Positions 49,401-62,500 of a stretch of DNA of 64,000 nucleotides are shown piece after piece (within the stretch, counting starts at the first letter, position 1; each line of letters starts with the position of its first letter). The notes below the pieces were generated by a model. The model saw only the letters and a list, made by a program, of their open reading frames with translations. It had not been told where the DNA came from and made no database searches. Origin of the DNA: Strigamia acuminata (lineage: Eukaryota > Arthropoda > Chilopoda > Geophilomorpha > Linotaeniidae); NCBI GenBank assembly GCA_949358305.1, contig OX442320.1:5348259-5412258 (forward strand), in the 5' to 3' direction. Made by a program: the position numbers and the translations under genes.

Positions 49401-52400
49401 CAAAGCGTCGAAGACGCGACCGTCAACACATCATCGGTCGTGTTAGTCATGATCTACTCAAACGAAAAAAAATCAATTCTCCAAACAATGACGAGCAAAA
49501 CAACGCACTTTCATGAGCGGTTTCCACACAGAATGGTCCTGAAACGTCGTCCGCAACTGCTGCACCGACCGAGATAAACTGTGCAGGCACCGTACTGCCG
49601 CTAGTCGCACTTTGTTATTCGTGTCCGACAACCCAGTCACAATGTGGTCCATTAAACTGTCGGTTTCAATAATCTGCAATTGAAAATTGAAAACAAATTA
49701 TTTCATTTTTGCACATTTTTCTGCAATTTTTACATTTCTTGTGCAATTTTTGCATTTTCGCCATTTCTTGCATTTTTCTTGCAATTTTTGCATTTTTTAA
49801 AAACATTTTTTGTTCAATTTTTGTATTTTATTGGATTTCTTGTGCAATTTTTGCAATTTTTGCATTTTTTGGTGGAATTTTTCTATTTTATTGCATTTTT
49901 CTTGCAATTTTTGTATTTTATAGCATTTTTTGGTGCAATTTTTGTATTTTATTGGATTTTTTGTGCAATTTTTGCAATTTTTGCATTTTTTGGTGGAATT
50001 TTTCTATTTTATTGCATTTTTCTTGCAATTTTTGTATTTTATAGCATTTTTTGGTGCAATTTTTGTATTTTCTTGCATTTTTCTTGCAGTTTTTAATTTT
50101 TTTTACGCTTTTTTTGTGTTACCTTTTTGCGGATGTCTTCGTCGTTGGCGCCGAGGGACGCGTACGCTTTGAACGCGGCTTGTTTCATTTCTTGAGATAT
50201 TTTGATTTCGTAGTCGAGTTTTTTAATTTGGATGATGCTGGGCACGGGTGCAGGTTGTTGTGGAGTGTACTTCAGGTATTCGGCTAATGTGCTAATAATA
50301 TGATCGGAGATGCTGGCTATTCGCTGGAGTTCAGTGTCCACTTCGGTGAGGTAGGCCAGGGTTTCGGCGCCTGTTATTCGTACTTCGGGGTCTTGGCCTT
50401 TCTTACACATTCGAACCAGGCAGGATAATGTCTACGAAAATAAAACAACAATAAGCGAAAAAATGTTTGAAAAATATAAAATAACATAAAAAACTAGCGG
50501 AAATAGAGAAAAAACGTTTAAAACAAGTGAAAATGTTTGAAAAAACCTTTAAAACGAGTGAAAAGGTTTGAAAAAACGTTTAAAACGAGTGAAAAGGTTT
50601 GAAAAAACGTTTAAAACGAGTGAAAATGAGTTAAAATACCTAAAATTTCACCTAAAACGAGTAAAAATGAGTAAAAATACCTAAAATTTTACCTAAAACG
50701 AGTAAAAATAATTGAAAAATCACTTAAAACGAGTGAAAATGATTGAAAAATCACTTAAAACGAGTGAAAATGAGTGAAAAATCACTTAAAACGAGTAAAA
50801 ATGATTGAAAAATCACTCAAAACGAGTGAAAATGAGGAAAAAAATCACTTAAAACGAGTGAAAATGACTAAAAAATCACTTAAAACGAGTGAAAATGACT
50901 AAAAAATCACTTAAAACGAGTGAAAATGTTTCAAAATCAAATACCAGTCGAAACTCTTTATAACGAATCGCAAGGGACCGGACAAATCGATTCGTTATAA
51001 CGAGAATTCGTTAAAACGAATTAGCTGAAAAAAATAAAATTTATCATAAACAACATTATTTATTCATAAAATCATGTTAATTTTATCCCGATTCTTAAAA
51101 ACTGTTGAAATTGTTAAAACGGGACAAATTAAACTCAACTGCTACAATTGGTAGCTTCTTGCCATTGTTAATGGCATTAAAAATGTTCAACTTGTCCTAA
51201 ATCAAAATTTCTTTTCATTTGGCAGCCATTTTAAAACACAAAATTTTTCATTTTTTCTAAATGTGTTCCTAACATGGGCATAAGATGTTGTGAGTCATGT
51301 GATCAGTTTTGAAAATTCGTTATAACGAGGGCTTGTTGGTATTACAGTGTACCTGAAAACTTGTTCGTTATAACGAATAATTCGTTATATCGAAATTCGT
51401 TATAACGAATATATTTAACATGGTGTTCTATGGCTGGCCAACCAAGTCATTTTCAATAATTCGTTATAGCGATAATTCGTTATATCGCGATTCGTTATAA
51501 AGAGTTTCGACTGTAAATCAAAACAAAAATAAAAAAACCCAACCAACTTTATATAAAATTTTCGGATCTTCAGGACTAATGGCTCCAGCTCGACACAGAT
51601 ATGTCAAACTAAAAAAAAAAAAAAAAAAAAAAAATCAACACAAAACACCAAAAACAACCCAATCCCAGCCCCACAATCACCATTTAGCAGCGGCCATTTG
51701 CATTTCTATCGGCTTATCTCTCGCGATCAACCCAACGAGAATATCCGGTATCGATTTACCACCGAAACTGGCTAAAACAAAAAACAAAAACATCAAACAA
51801 AAATCAACCCATCCAAATCTCAATTTAATCTCACAAGTTGCGACGATCGACGAAACTCGTTCATTTTGATAACACATTTGCGACAAACACTTCAAACTCG
51901 GCATCTGGACGCGATAAATGGGCGAACACAGCAACGTCGCTAGCGCCTGCACCGCTCCGCTCGTGCACAGAACGTTCTGGTGCTCGACAGTCTGCGATTA
52001 GTCGAAAATTAGTCACAAAAAATACAAATAGATGAGTGGAATTGATTGATTACTTGACAGGCGAAGGTTAGAATAGTGGCGATGCACTCTTGGTTGCAAG
52101 TTGATTGCGGTATAAGGTGGATTAAATGCGGGATAATGTTGGAGTCTTGGTATAAAATGTCGATGGGCGCGCAGGAACTCGAGAAGATGGTTCGCAGGCA
52201 TCGCAAACACGCTTCCACGTATTTCAGACAGGATTGGGTCAAACCTTGAAAAAGATTGGAAAAGTTTGAACGTTAAAAGGCTGGAAAATGCATTTTTGGC
52301 TGAAAAATGCTTTTTTATGCGTAAAAATAAAAATTTACAAAGAATAAATTGAATTTTACTTACAAAATTCAACTTTTAGGAAAAATTAATTTTCAGAGGC

Positions 52401-55400
52401 GAAATTGTATTATCAGGGAGAAAATTGCATTGTTCAAGTGCAAAATTGCATTGTTCAGGTGTAAAATTGCATTTTCAGGTGCAAAAATACATTTCTTATG
52501 CATAAAACAAATTTTTAGTGTAAGAATGCATTTCTATGCATAAAAACAGATGATTTGTATTGCAAGAATGCATTTTTATGCATAAAAACAGATGATTTGT
52601 AGTGCAAGAATACATTTTTATGGCTAAAAACAGATCTATAGTGCAAAAATGCATTTTTTTATGCATAAAACAAATTTTTAGTGTAAGAATGCATTTCTAT
52701 GCATAAAAACAGAAGATTTGTAGTTCAAGAATGCATCCTTATGCATAAAAACATGATTTGTAGTGCAAAAATGCATCTTTATGCATAAAAACAGATGATT
52801 TGTAGTGCAAAAATCCATTTTTATGGCTAAAAACAGATCTATAGTGCAAAAATGCATTTTTTTAATGCATAAAAGTTAAATAGTGAAAAAGAGAATTTTA
52901 ACTGCAAAACTAACCATCACATAAGCATTTTGGCATGAAAAATTCAATCTAAACCCCGAAAAACAACCAACAACATCCAAAAATAGATAAATAAAATAAA
53001 CAAACAAATAAATAACCCTTAGAACCCTATCAAAGTCAAAGACACTTACGATATGAAGATTTCCCAGAGACTGCTTAAGAAAACGAAAAAAACACCAAAT
53101 TTGGTTGAGTATATTCAAAAGCGTGCGAAACGACAACAACAAAATATATCAAATGATAGAATTCTTTTTAAATCTTAAATTAAATCAAAGTGCCGATTTA
53201 CTTTGTATCGCTTGCCCGAGTCGTTCGTCCAGTAAACTAGGAGGCCCTAAAGCGGGCCCTGAACCAGTCTTTTTGCAATTCATACAGCACAAGTGGTCCA
53301 GGGTGCATCTAGTGCCTGAAAGCGGAAATCAACGAGCCAAACTCAACCAATTTGCGTTTACATTTCACCTTCGCGTCGCTATACGCTGGCTCGCTACAAG
53401 GTGCGCCTTTCTCCCATTGGCCGAGTCTCATTACTCCTAACTACGGACTGTGCACTACTAGTTTATTTTTAATTGTTTTGAGTATTTTAATTATTTATTA
53501 ATTATTTTTAATTTTACAAAAAAATGTTTATTTCATTTGCGAGAGATAGTTTTATAGTAAGTGCGTTCAATCTTTAATGGATTTCCGAAATCGTGATTTT
53601 CTTGATTTAGAAAAATCAAGGAAATCGGATACAACTATTGCACATGCGCAATTAGAACCGTTGGATAACTTCTGGTTTGTAATTTCAAATGGCCGGCCAC
53701 GTTCGAGAGCTCAAACACAGCCGAAATATCACAAAATATCTGATTATCGCGCGGCGGAACATTTAATCACAACGGGCCGCATTTGAGCGCTAAAATGTGG
53801 CCAAAATGATTCGATTCTCCCTTGCAAAAGCACGCGGATCATTTAAACACAACTGGCCGCATTTGAGCGCTAGGCCTACTTCCAAATGTATTTTCTTCTG
53901 TATTTCTTCAGTTATGAGGCGGTTGAGTATTTATTTGGCAATAATATTATTTGATGCGCATTTTGGAGCTTTTTGGTGGTTTTTCAAAGTTTGGTTTGAA
54001 TTTTTCATTTGAAATTAAATTTGTCTTGTGGGTTTTCGTGATTGGTAATGACGTTTGTCATTTTCCCCAAGTCACAATAAACAAAAAACAACGTGCTTTG
54101 ATCACTCCGGGGAAATAGAAATGACTGAAATCAACTTGAAATCACAGAAAGCGAGTATATAGTTGCTTTCCCAAAATCAGATTTTCTGAAATCCGATTTC
54201 GTTTTTATGACGAAAAAACCATCACTTCTGGGCTCCCGAAATCAAGAAAATCAGCGAAATCAGCGAAATCCATTACGATTGAACGCGCCTATTGTTTTTC
54301 TGGTGTTTTGGTCTACTTTTTTGTATCACTACACAAGTGAAATGGCTCGGCCAATGGGAGAAAGGCCCGCCTCGTAATGAGCCAGAGTATAGCTGCGAAA
54401 GTCACTTTCCTTTGGGAAATGAATTATTGAACTTATTTAATGTCTAACGTATCTAATTGGGTGGCTTTGATTGGATTTAAAAGGGTGGACGAACCACTGA
54501 GGAGGAGTGGGACGACGCCGGCGTCGACTAGGCTTTTTATGTGGTCGTCGGTGCCTTTGGCGAGGCTGCCGAGGGTGACTGCGGCTTCGATTAGGAGGTC
54601 CACGCTGGATTTGTCGTCGACTAGGGTTTGGAGGAGCCTGAAAATGTACGAGATTGGTTGAAGTTTGTGTGGGTGGGGTTGCCAGATTTTTTTTTTGAGG
54701 AAGTGGGGTGGAAATGGATTTTTAGTTTGAAATTGAGGCTTTTAAAAGATAAATTTTAATGTAAAAATTAAATTTTGGTTGGAAAGTGAATGTTTGGCTT
54801 GAAAATGTTACAATTTTGGTGGAAAATGTTACATTTTTGGTGGAAAATGTTACATTTTTGGTGGAAAATGTTACATTTTTGGTGGAAAATGTTACATTTT
54901 TGGTGGAAAATGTTACATTTTTGGTGGAAAATGTTACATTTTTGGTGGAAAATGTTACATTTTTGGTGGAAATGACTCAAATTTTGTATGAAAAATGCTC
55001 AATTTTGACGTAAAAACCCGATTATCGGTAAGAAAAGTCAAACTTAGGTGTGAAAATTACAATTTGAGGTTTAAAAATATTTCTTTTTTATAGGAAAAAC
55101 TCAAATTTGATATAAACTTCAATTTGGACAAGAATAAGCCAAATTTCCACAAGAATAAGCCAAATTTCCACAAGAATAAGCCAAATTTCCACAAGAATAA
55201 GCCAAATTTCCACAAGAATAAGCCAAATTTATACAAGAATAAGCCAAATTTATACAAGAAAAACTGAAATTCATGTATAAAAACCTCAATTTTGATGAGA
55301 AATCGCAAAGTTTTAGAAAAAACACAAATTTTTATGTGAAAAGCACAAATTTTTATGTTAAAAGTACAAATTTTATGTAAAAAAAACACGTTTTTATGTG

Positions 55401-55903
55401 AAAAGCACAAATTTGTACGTGTAAACTCAATTTTACTAAACTTAGTTTTGATATTTAAAAAACAACCAGCTTTCGACACCAAAAATCCAATTTTCACCCT
55501 AAAAAATTAACTCCTTTGTGAACAATTCGAAAATCCACTATTCCAGCATCCCCCATTTTATCTGGCAACCCAAATAGAAATTCCATCGTAAATCGAACTC
55601 GTACAAACCGTGACACAACACCCATTTGAATAACACACGTTTTCTGCTTGTTGCTTCCAATCACCGAATTTTTCAATTGTCTAAAACCAAACAAAAATCA
55701 TCGTCAAAAACATTCTCGCATCCAAATAATCGAAATAACTCACATAACCGCATCTAAACATTGAGTTTGATCGGCCGAATAGAGCTGGTCAATATACATT
55801 CTGTTGCTTTCCACGTCCTAATCAGCACAAAAATAACGTTTAAACGCTAAACAAAGTAAATTTCTACATTCCGTACCATATAATGTTGAATAACCGACAC
55901 CAT
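46460..55903 (-). CDS. ARMC8: Armadillo repeat-containing protein 8
   Basis: Subunit of the CTLH/GID E3 ubiquitin ligase. Exons (minus): 55903-55877, 55817-55744, 55680-about 55600, 54637-54495, 52244-52054, 51991-51835, 51771-51681, 51608-51548, 50431-50123, 49673-49509, 49453-49274, 48209-48060, 47898-47803, 47713-47618, 46782-46710, 46649-46556, 46490-46460. About 672 residues, as in human ARMC8. Near-identical blocks include [52 protein letters not shown] and SNLIWNEED. The last exon supplies [10 protein letters not shown] after a GTAAAT donor, fixing the true C-terminus. Armadillo repeats run throughout. One join (exon 3 to 4) needs five bases beyond the GT donor to keep frame. Introns host several minisatellites and two transposons. 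Confidence 0.95.
46860..47530. repeat. Higher-order AAATGCAATTTTAGG repeat
   Basis: Units of about 20 bp arranged in larger blocks of about 180-220 bp; CAATTATAAGGACCAAAATA recurs at about 47120 and 47338. In an ARMC8 intron. Confidence 0.85.
48310..48625. repeat. 21-bp minisatellite, core GATGAAAATTTCAACGATTT
   Basis: About 15 nearly perfect copies in an ARMC8 intron. Exact 21-bp period, so frames stay open on both strands without coding. Confidence 0.95.
48840..49130. repeat. 20-bp minisatellite, TTCTTTTGAACAAATTTCAA
   Basis: About 14 copies; the right part switches to TTTTTATGGTCAAATTTCAA. Same ARMC8 intron as the 21-bp array. Confidence 0.92.
49700..50100. repeat. TGCAATTTTTGCATTTT array with 121-bp super-unit
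   Basis: Short units form a larger block starting at 49833 and repeated at 49954 with few differences. In an ARMC8 intron. Confidence 0.9.
50480..50935. repeat. Minisatellite, CACTTAAAACGAGTGAAAAT
   Basis: About 15 units of 29-31 bp in an ARMC8 intron, ending next to the pogo-like MITE. Confidence 0.9.
50945..51513. mobile_element. pogo/Tc1-like MITE, copy 2
   Basis: 569 bp, same TIR as copy 1 but inverted, in an ARMC8 intron; TA follows the right end. The sequence is nearly identical to copy 1. Confidence 0.92.
52290..52870. repeat. About 40-bp minisatellite, core ATGCATAAAAACAGATGATT
   Basis: Degenerate units with GTGCAAGAATGCATTTTTAT in an ARMC8 intron. Confidence 0.85.
53370..54400. 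mobile_element. TIR element in ARMC8 intron with nested insert
   Basis: Ends of about 55-60 bp match inverted (TTCGC..GCTATAC..CTGGCTC to TCTCCCATTGGCC). Related to 32740-33132. Inside lies a second element at 53561-54289. Confidence 0.8.
53561..54289. mobile_element. Nested element with TGCGTTCAATC ends
   Basis: Left GTGCGTTCAATCTTTAATGG and inverted right end GCGCGTTCAATCGTAATGG, then shared GATTTTCTTGATTT. About 730 bp, no transposase seen. Confidence 0.75.
54795..54972. repeat. 21-bp minisatellite, core GAAAATGTTACATTTTTGG
   Basis: Eight copies between ARMC8 exons 3 and 4. The core AAAATGTTACATTTT is a perfect palindrome about one base. Confidence 0.95.
55125..55262. repeat. 21-bp minisatellite, core CAAGAATAAGCCAAATTTCC
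   Basis: Six copies in the same ARMC8 intron, 150 bp from the previous array but unrelated in sequence. Confidence 0.93.
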
Positions 55904-56556
55904 GTTACAAATTTGTACAAAAGCTAAACGTTAGAAATGCTTAAAACGCGTTTAAACAAAACAAGTGTTGATGAACTCTCTGCTAAAATGGAAACCACAA
56001 ACAAGCTTCGAGTCTTCTCGCAGACTGATTTCACCTACCCACAGACCGATACTCCAGCAAAACATTCATCAGCGACATCTAGTAACGAAACTCTAAACCT
56101 TTATTACATCAAAATGTGTAATTTATTCGGTTTTTGTGTAATTGTAACTCTGTAATTTTGTAAATGTCGACGGGAAATGAAAAGACGACAATTTTTTGTT
56201 TAAAATATCTTAAATTTTCTTGCTTTGCATGAATAAATCAATGAGTAAAAAAACAAAAACAAAATGGCCGTTACATAGTCGAAAAATAACATTGAAAACA
56301 AAGAAAGAAAAACTTACACACCGTCGTCCCCAAAGTGCAATTATTACAAAATAGACGAGTAATAATTAATTCATTAATTCATTAAGTTATTAGTTTGGCT
56401 TTCAAGGATCACATTCGTTTCCTACACACATTCTAGACATTAAAATAGGCACTTAATTCTCGTAGATAGCGAGAAATATCTACAGCAGGAATTCCCTTTC
56501 GCTAAAAAATAGATTTTTGCATTGATTTGTTTGACAAGATTTTCCCCCGTTTCTTC
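55904..56556. other. Spacer between supervillin and ARMC8
   Basis: About 650 bp holding the supervillin 3' UTR and ARMC8 promoter. A 72-residue open frame at 55937 on the plus strand has no recognisable feature. Confidence 0.5.
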
Positions 56557-59500
56557 TCAAAACAAACTACTAAGTTTCTTCATTTCGTTTTGTTTCCATG
56601 CTGGAAGAACGTAGAATTCGGTAGGCAACATTCCGAGAGCTTCCTACAAAAAAATCGAGAATTTGGATTTAATAAATTGGTCTGGATGTTGATGAGATCG
56701 TCGGGGCGAGGACAAGAGTGTGACAATGTTCGATTTTTAGTCTAGATGGTGTATTTTTGTGCTAAAAAATGTATTAATACGCCTGATAATGCATTTGTAA
56801 ACATTTTTACACATAAAAATGCATTTGTGCACACGAAAAATGCATTTTTGTACATTGTTACACATAAAAAACGCATTTTTACACCTTATTACACGTGATA
56901 AATGCATTTTTACACGTGATAAATGCATTTTTACACCTTTTTACACATAAAAATGCATTTGTGCACACGAAAAATGCATTTTTATACATTTTTACACATA
57001 AAAAACGCATTTTTACACCTTTTTACGTGTGATAAATGCATTTTTACACCTTTTTACACGTGATAAATGCATTTCTACACCTTTTTACACACAAAAAACG
57101 CATGTTTACATTTTTTAACACGTGATAAATGCATTTTTACACATAATAAATACATTTTTACGTAATTGTACACATTTTTAGACATGAGATATGCCTTTTT
57201 CAGTTGTTGTCACAGAAAATCCTCGCCCCGTGCCTGAAAACGAGTGTTTTACTTCAAAATCACTGTCATTTAAATATGACTCTATTCTGGATGGATCGAC
57301 GCCTTCAGGAAGTGGCGGAGATTGAAGTTCAGCCAAAGTGTATCGACTTCTCGAGATTATTGGTAAAATATCACTGACGAGAGGACAATCATTTGGCCTT
57401 TTACCATCCTGTAAAAATAAAAATAAATTGTAATGTCTTCAAATTATCGCAATTGTAGTAGAATCTGTCGACTCACTTGACTATTTAACGCTGTCACATC
57501 TTCCCTAACTTCCCATTTAGGGAAGATATTCGTAAATCTCAGCGGTTCCAATCCCGCACTGACTAAATAGGCGTTCGGAGGCGAACTACTTTTCTCTGAA
57601 AACACGAAAAATCATTGGATTAAATTTTACTAATAAAATCACTAATTTGCACGTCGAAATGCATTTTTTCTTTTAAAACAGTCATTTGTGGACCTATGTA
57701 TTACAATAATTCTGCACAAAACATGCACTTTTTCATCTAACGTGACTATCTCTTACAAATATTCTGCATAAAAATGCAAATTTTAGTCCAAAATGACTAA
57801 AATTCTGCAAAAAAAGGACATTTTTAGTTCAAAATGACTAAGATTTTGCACAAAAAGGACATTTTTAGTCCAAAATGACTAAAATTCTGCAGAAAAAGGA
57901 CATTTTTAGTCCAAAATGACTAAAATTCTGCAAAAAAAGGACATTTTTAGTCCAAAATGACTAAAATTATGCACAAAAAGAACATTTTTAGTCCAAAATG
58001 ACTAAAATTATGCACAAAAAGGACATTTTTAATCCAAAATAACAATTTATACATTCGAAATGACTATTTACTCTCCAAAATGACTATTTTGACGTTTAAA
58101 TGGACATTTTTACGTTCAAAATGACCATTTTTACGTTCAAAATGACCATTTTTACGTTCAAAATGACCATTTTTACGTCCAAAATGACTTTTTACATCCA
58201 AAATGACCATTTTTACGTCCAAAACGACTATTTTACGTTCAAAATGACCATTTTTACGTCCAAAACGACTATTTTACGTTCAAAATGACCATTTTTACGT
58301 CCAAAACGACTATTTTACGTTCAAAATGACCATTTTTACGTCCAAAACGACTATTTTACGTTCAAAATGACCATTTTTACGTCCAAAACGACCATTTTTT
58401 CAACGCAGCAAAAATGCAACTTCGTTTTGAAACGAATTACCATTGCAATATTGAATGACGCTCTCCATGGCTAAACGCCTATCCAAATTCCACCTGACTT
58501 TAGCAGAGCCCGTGGCGACATTATCGTTCTCATCGCTCGCTTCTGGCCACCAGCCTTGCCACAGATAAACCTCGTCTTCGTTGTCGAGCAAAAAGAGAGC
58601 GGGCTGGTCGCAGTTGTACAGATCACACTGGAGGAACGGAAACGGCATCGACAGAGACGTCGACCGGAAAGCACAATGTATTTCGTCGGCCACAAAAGCG
58701 CCGGAAACGGAACTCATGTGGTAAAGCCGCGGCGTGAAATCGAACGTTCGGGGACCTGCGAGTGCAATTTTCCATTAGTTTTTTCCCGCCAATTTGTCGG
58801 CTTAAATCGCAATTTACTGCTGAGCAACGTGAAATATTTGCCGTCGCCGTGCAATCTGTGGAAGAAGAGTTCGTCTTCGCTGCCTTCGTTCATCTCGACT
58901 AGGTCTATGGGCGCGTTGCATTCGAATCCGAACTCGAGAGGGCGTCTAAAAAGGGAAGAAAAATTGTGTGAAATTGTGAATTTTTGGGCGGGTTTTTCTG
59001 CGTTATTTGGCTGTGGAGATGATTATTTTTGAGTAAGAATGCAGTTTTTAGGTCTAAAATAGGCATGTACAGGGCTGGACTGGGAACAAATTTATTGCCG
59101 GGAAATCTGGGTGTCCGGGCCACAATTAATGAAGTCGGGACAGGCCACATCGACCACGGGCCACCGAGAAACTCCAGATAGCCCGCCGGGCCAATCCAGC
59201 ACTGGGCATGTAAGTGTCTAAATTTTTTTTTTCGTTTAAATGTTATTTTTAGACAGGGATTTTCAAGTATTTAATTTAATAAGTGCAATTCAAAGTCTAA
59301 AATTGCATATTTTTACATCTAAAATTACTAATTTATTGTGAAAAACGTGCAATTTTGAGTATAGATTGCATTTTTACGTCTAAAATTGCATATTTTTACG
59401 TCCAAAATTGCATATTTTTACGTCCAAAATTGCATATTTTTACGTCTAAAATTGCATAATTTTACGCCTAAAATTGCATATTTTTGCGTCTAAAATTGCA

Positions 59501-62500
59501 TATTTTTGCGTCTAAAATTGCATATTTTTACGTCTAAAATTGCATATTTTTACGTCTAAAATTGCATATTTTTACGTCTAAAATTGCATATTTTTACGTC
59601 TAAAATTGCATATTTTTACGTCTAAAATTGCATATTTTTACGTCTAAAATTGCATAGTTTTACGTCTAAAATTACTAATTTATTGTAAAAAACGTGCAAT
59701 TTTGAGTCTAGATTGCATTTTTCAGTCTAAAATTGCATATTTCCGTCTAAAAGTGCACCTTTCTGTTTTAAATTACAATTTTCCGTCTAAAATTTCATTT
59801 TTCCGGTCTAAATTTGCATTTTTTAGCGTCTAAAACTCCATTTTTCAGTCTAAAATCAGTTTACCACGCAAAACGTGCAATCCTGTCCAAAATACATTTC
59901 TTACATCTAAAATAACTAATTTTCTATCTAAAAACTGCAACTCAGAGCCTAAAATTGCATTTCTTTCGTCTAAAACCCCCAAACTCCAACCCAAAAAACT
60001 GCATCCTCACGACCAATCCCACAATCCAACTTAAACTCACCTATCCCTCACAATCTCCGCACAACACAACGCCACCTGCCTCGTCTGCTCCACCGCCTTC
60101 GCCCCGTGCCAAACCCACACGCTCCCATCCGTCGGATCCACCAAAACCAAACTCCCGCGACTCCTCAACGACGACCTCCGCAGCTGCACCTCCACCAAAC
60201 ACGCCTCGCTCTCCACCCGACCCCTCAAAACGAACAAATGCGCCTCCGCGTGCTTCCGCCAACTCTCCTCCTCCGCCCTCCGCTTCCCCCCGTGCACGAT
60301 CATCGCCCCGTCAAACAAACTCAGAAAGCACGGCTGCTCGTGGCCCTCGTCGACGCGCACGTGCGGGCCGCGCTCCTCGTCCAGCTCGACGGTCATCAAG
60401 GCCGAAGCGCCCTTGTCGTTGACGGTCGAGTCGGCGCCCTGCCAGAAGAAGTAGGCGCAGCGCTCGCGACCCACGAACGAGTGGCGCGACATCTGGCCGG
60501 AGAGGTTGCGCCCGGTCACGGTCACCATGTACTGCCAGCGCACGACGTACGTGTCGTTCGTGTGGAATTGGCCCCAGCTCTCTCGGGGCAGGAGTTTGTA
60601 GAGTTTTTCGCGGACGTGCCACACTTTGATGCCGAGGGTTGTGATCTCGTAGTGGCGGCGGGAGTCGGCGTCGAAGTAGGATTTGCCGCGGCCGAGGTGG
60701 GAGCCTTCGAGGATCAGGTCGGGCTCGGTGGGGGTGCTTGAGAGGAGCTGTTTCGTGTTGCAGGGGACGAGTTCTGGCGATTCGGCTTTCTCCTGTTTTG
60801 GAAAGATAGACAATGGGTTAGATAATAGGTTATTTTTTTGCAAATTGTCACTAGGTCTCGTCAAATCTCGTTAAAGTCTCGTGAAATCATGATTCAAGAT
60901 AGTTTTTGGAAAATTCTCATGAAATCCCCCCCAAGATCTCGTGAAATCTCGCAAAATGTAGCAAGATCTCGTGTAATCTCGTAAATTCTCGCAAGATTTC
61001 GTAAATCTCGCAACAAAATCTCAAAATCTGGCAACAAGATCTCAAAATCTCGCAAGATTTCGTAAATCTCGCAACAAGATCTCAAAATCTGGCAACAAGA
61101 TCTCAAAATCTCGCAAGACCTCGTAAAATCCCGCAAGATCACGGGAATTCTCGCAAGATTTCGTAAATCTCGCAACAAAATCTCAAATTCTGGCAACAAG
61201 ATCTCAAAATCTGGCAACAAGATCTCAAAATCTCGCAAGATTTCGTAAATCTCGCAACAAGATCTCAAAATCTCGCAACAAGATCTCAAAATCTCGCAAC
61301 AAGATCTCAAAATCTCGCAACAAGATCTCAAAATCTCGCAAGATCTCAAAATCTCGCAACAAGATCTCAAAATCTCGCAACAAGATCTCAAAATCTCGCA
61401 ACAAGATCTCAAAATCTCGCAACAAGATCTCAAAATCTCGCAACAAGATCTCAAAATCTCGCAACAAGATCTCAAAATCTCGCAACAAGATCTCAAAATC
61501 TCGCAACAAGATCTCAAAATCTCGCAACAAGATCTCAAAATCTCGCAACAAGATCTCAAAATCCGGTAAAACCTGGCCACATGATCTCGTAAAATCTCAC
61601 AAGATCGTAAAATCTCGTAAAATCTCACAACAAGATCGTAAAATCTCGTAAAATCTCACAACAAGATCGTAAAATGTCGCAACAAGATCTCATAAAATCT
61701 CATAAAATCTCGTAAAACCACGCAGCAAGACCACAAAGTCTCGTTAAACCTGATCACAAGATCTTAAAATCTCGCAATAATTCTCGTAAACCCGCAACCA
61801 AACCTCACAAAACACAAACAAGACTCCACAAGCAAAACAAAACCAACAATCACTCACTCACCTCCTTATCCACACTCCTAACCCTGATCAGTCTCTGCGC
61901 ATCCGGCCAATCCACAAACTTCTCCTTAAACAAAACCGTCTCCATATGCTGATTAACCTTCCCGAACAAACTCCACGCCGGCCTCCTCTCCCCCTTCTTC
62001 GGCTCCTCACTCCCCAACCTCCCGTCGATCGGACTAATCCTACACTCCGAGTAATTGAATCCCTTCTCCCACAGCTCCTGCGCCAAATGCACGCCCGCGC
62101 GCCGCAGTCCCGTCGGCGCCAGCTTCCCTTGCCACACGTACATCTCCGCGCCGAAGTCGAACACGAGCACCTTCGTCGACTCCAGGATCTCCACCTTGGG
62201 CAGCGTTCCCCAGCAGGCGGCGTGCGGCACGAGCCGGTCCTCCTCCACCTCGAACGCCATGTTGGTGTCGATGATGGCGGCCTCGTAGAGTTCGTCCTCC
62301 TTCGGGTTTTCGGCGTCGCCGATGCGCGAGGAGTCGCCGCCGAGGATCTCGAGGCAGCGCTTTTCGTCCGAGGAGCCGGCGTGCTTTTCTTCGTCGATCG
62401 TGACGATTTGGGCGTTGCATTTGAGGCCGAGGTCGCGTTTGGTTTGGATGATGTTGAGCACGTCGGCGCCTTTCGATTTTTCGATCACGTTGGAGAATTT

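Noticed and set aside
60311-60741. Large plus- and minus-strand frames over the supervillin exon
   Set aside because: They are shadow frames of the GC-rich supervillin coding exon, Arg/Pro-rich and without family content.
60894-61628. 244-codon frame of ILRSCCE repeats
   Set aside because: Pure translation of the 21-bp AGATCTCAAAATCTCGCAA array within a supervillin intron.
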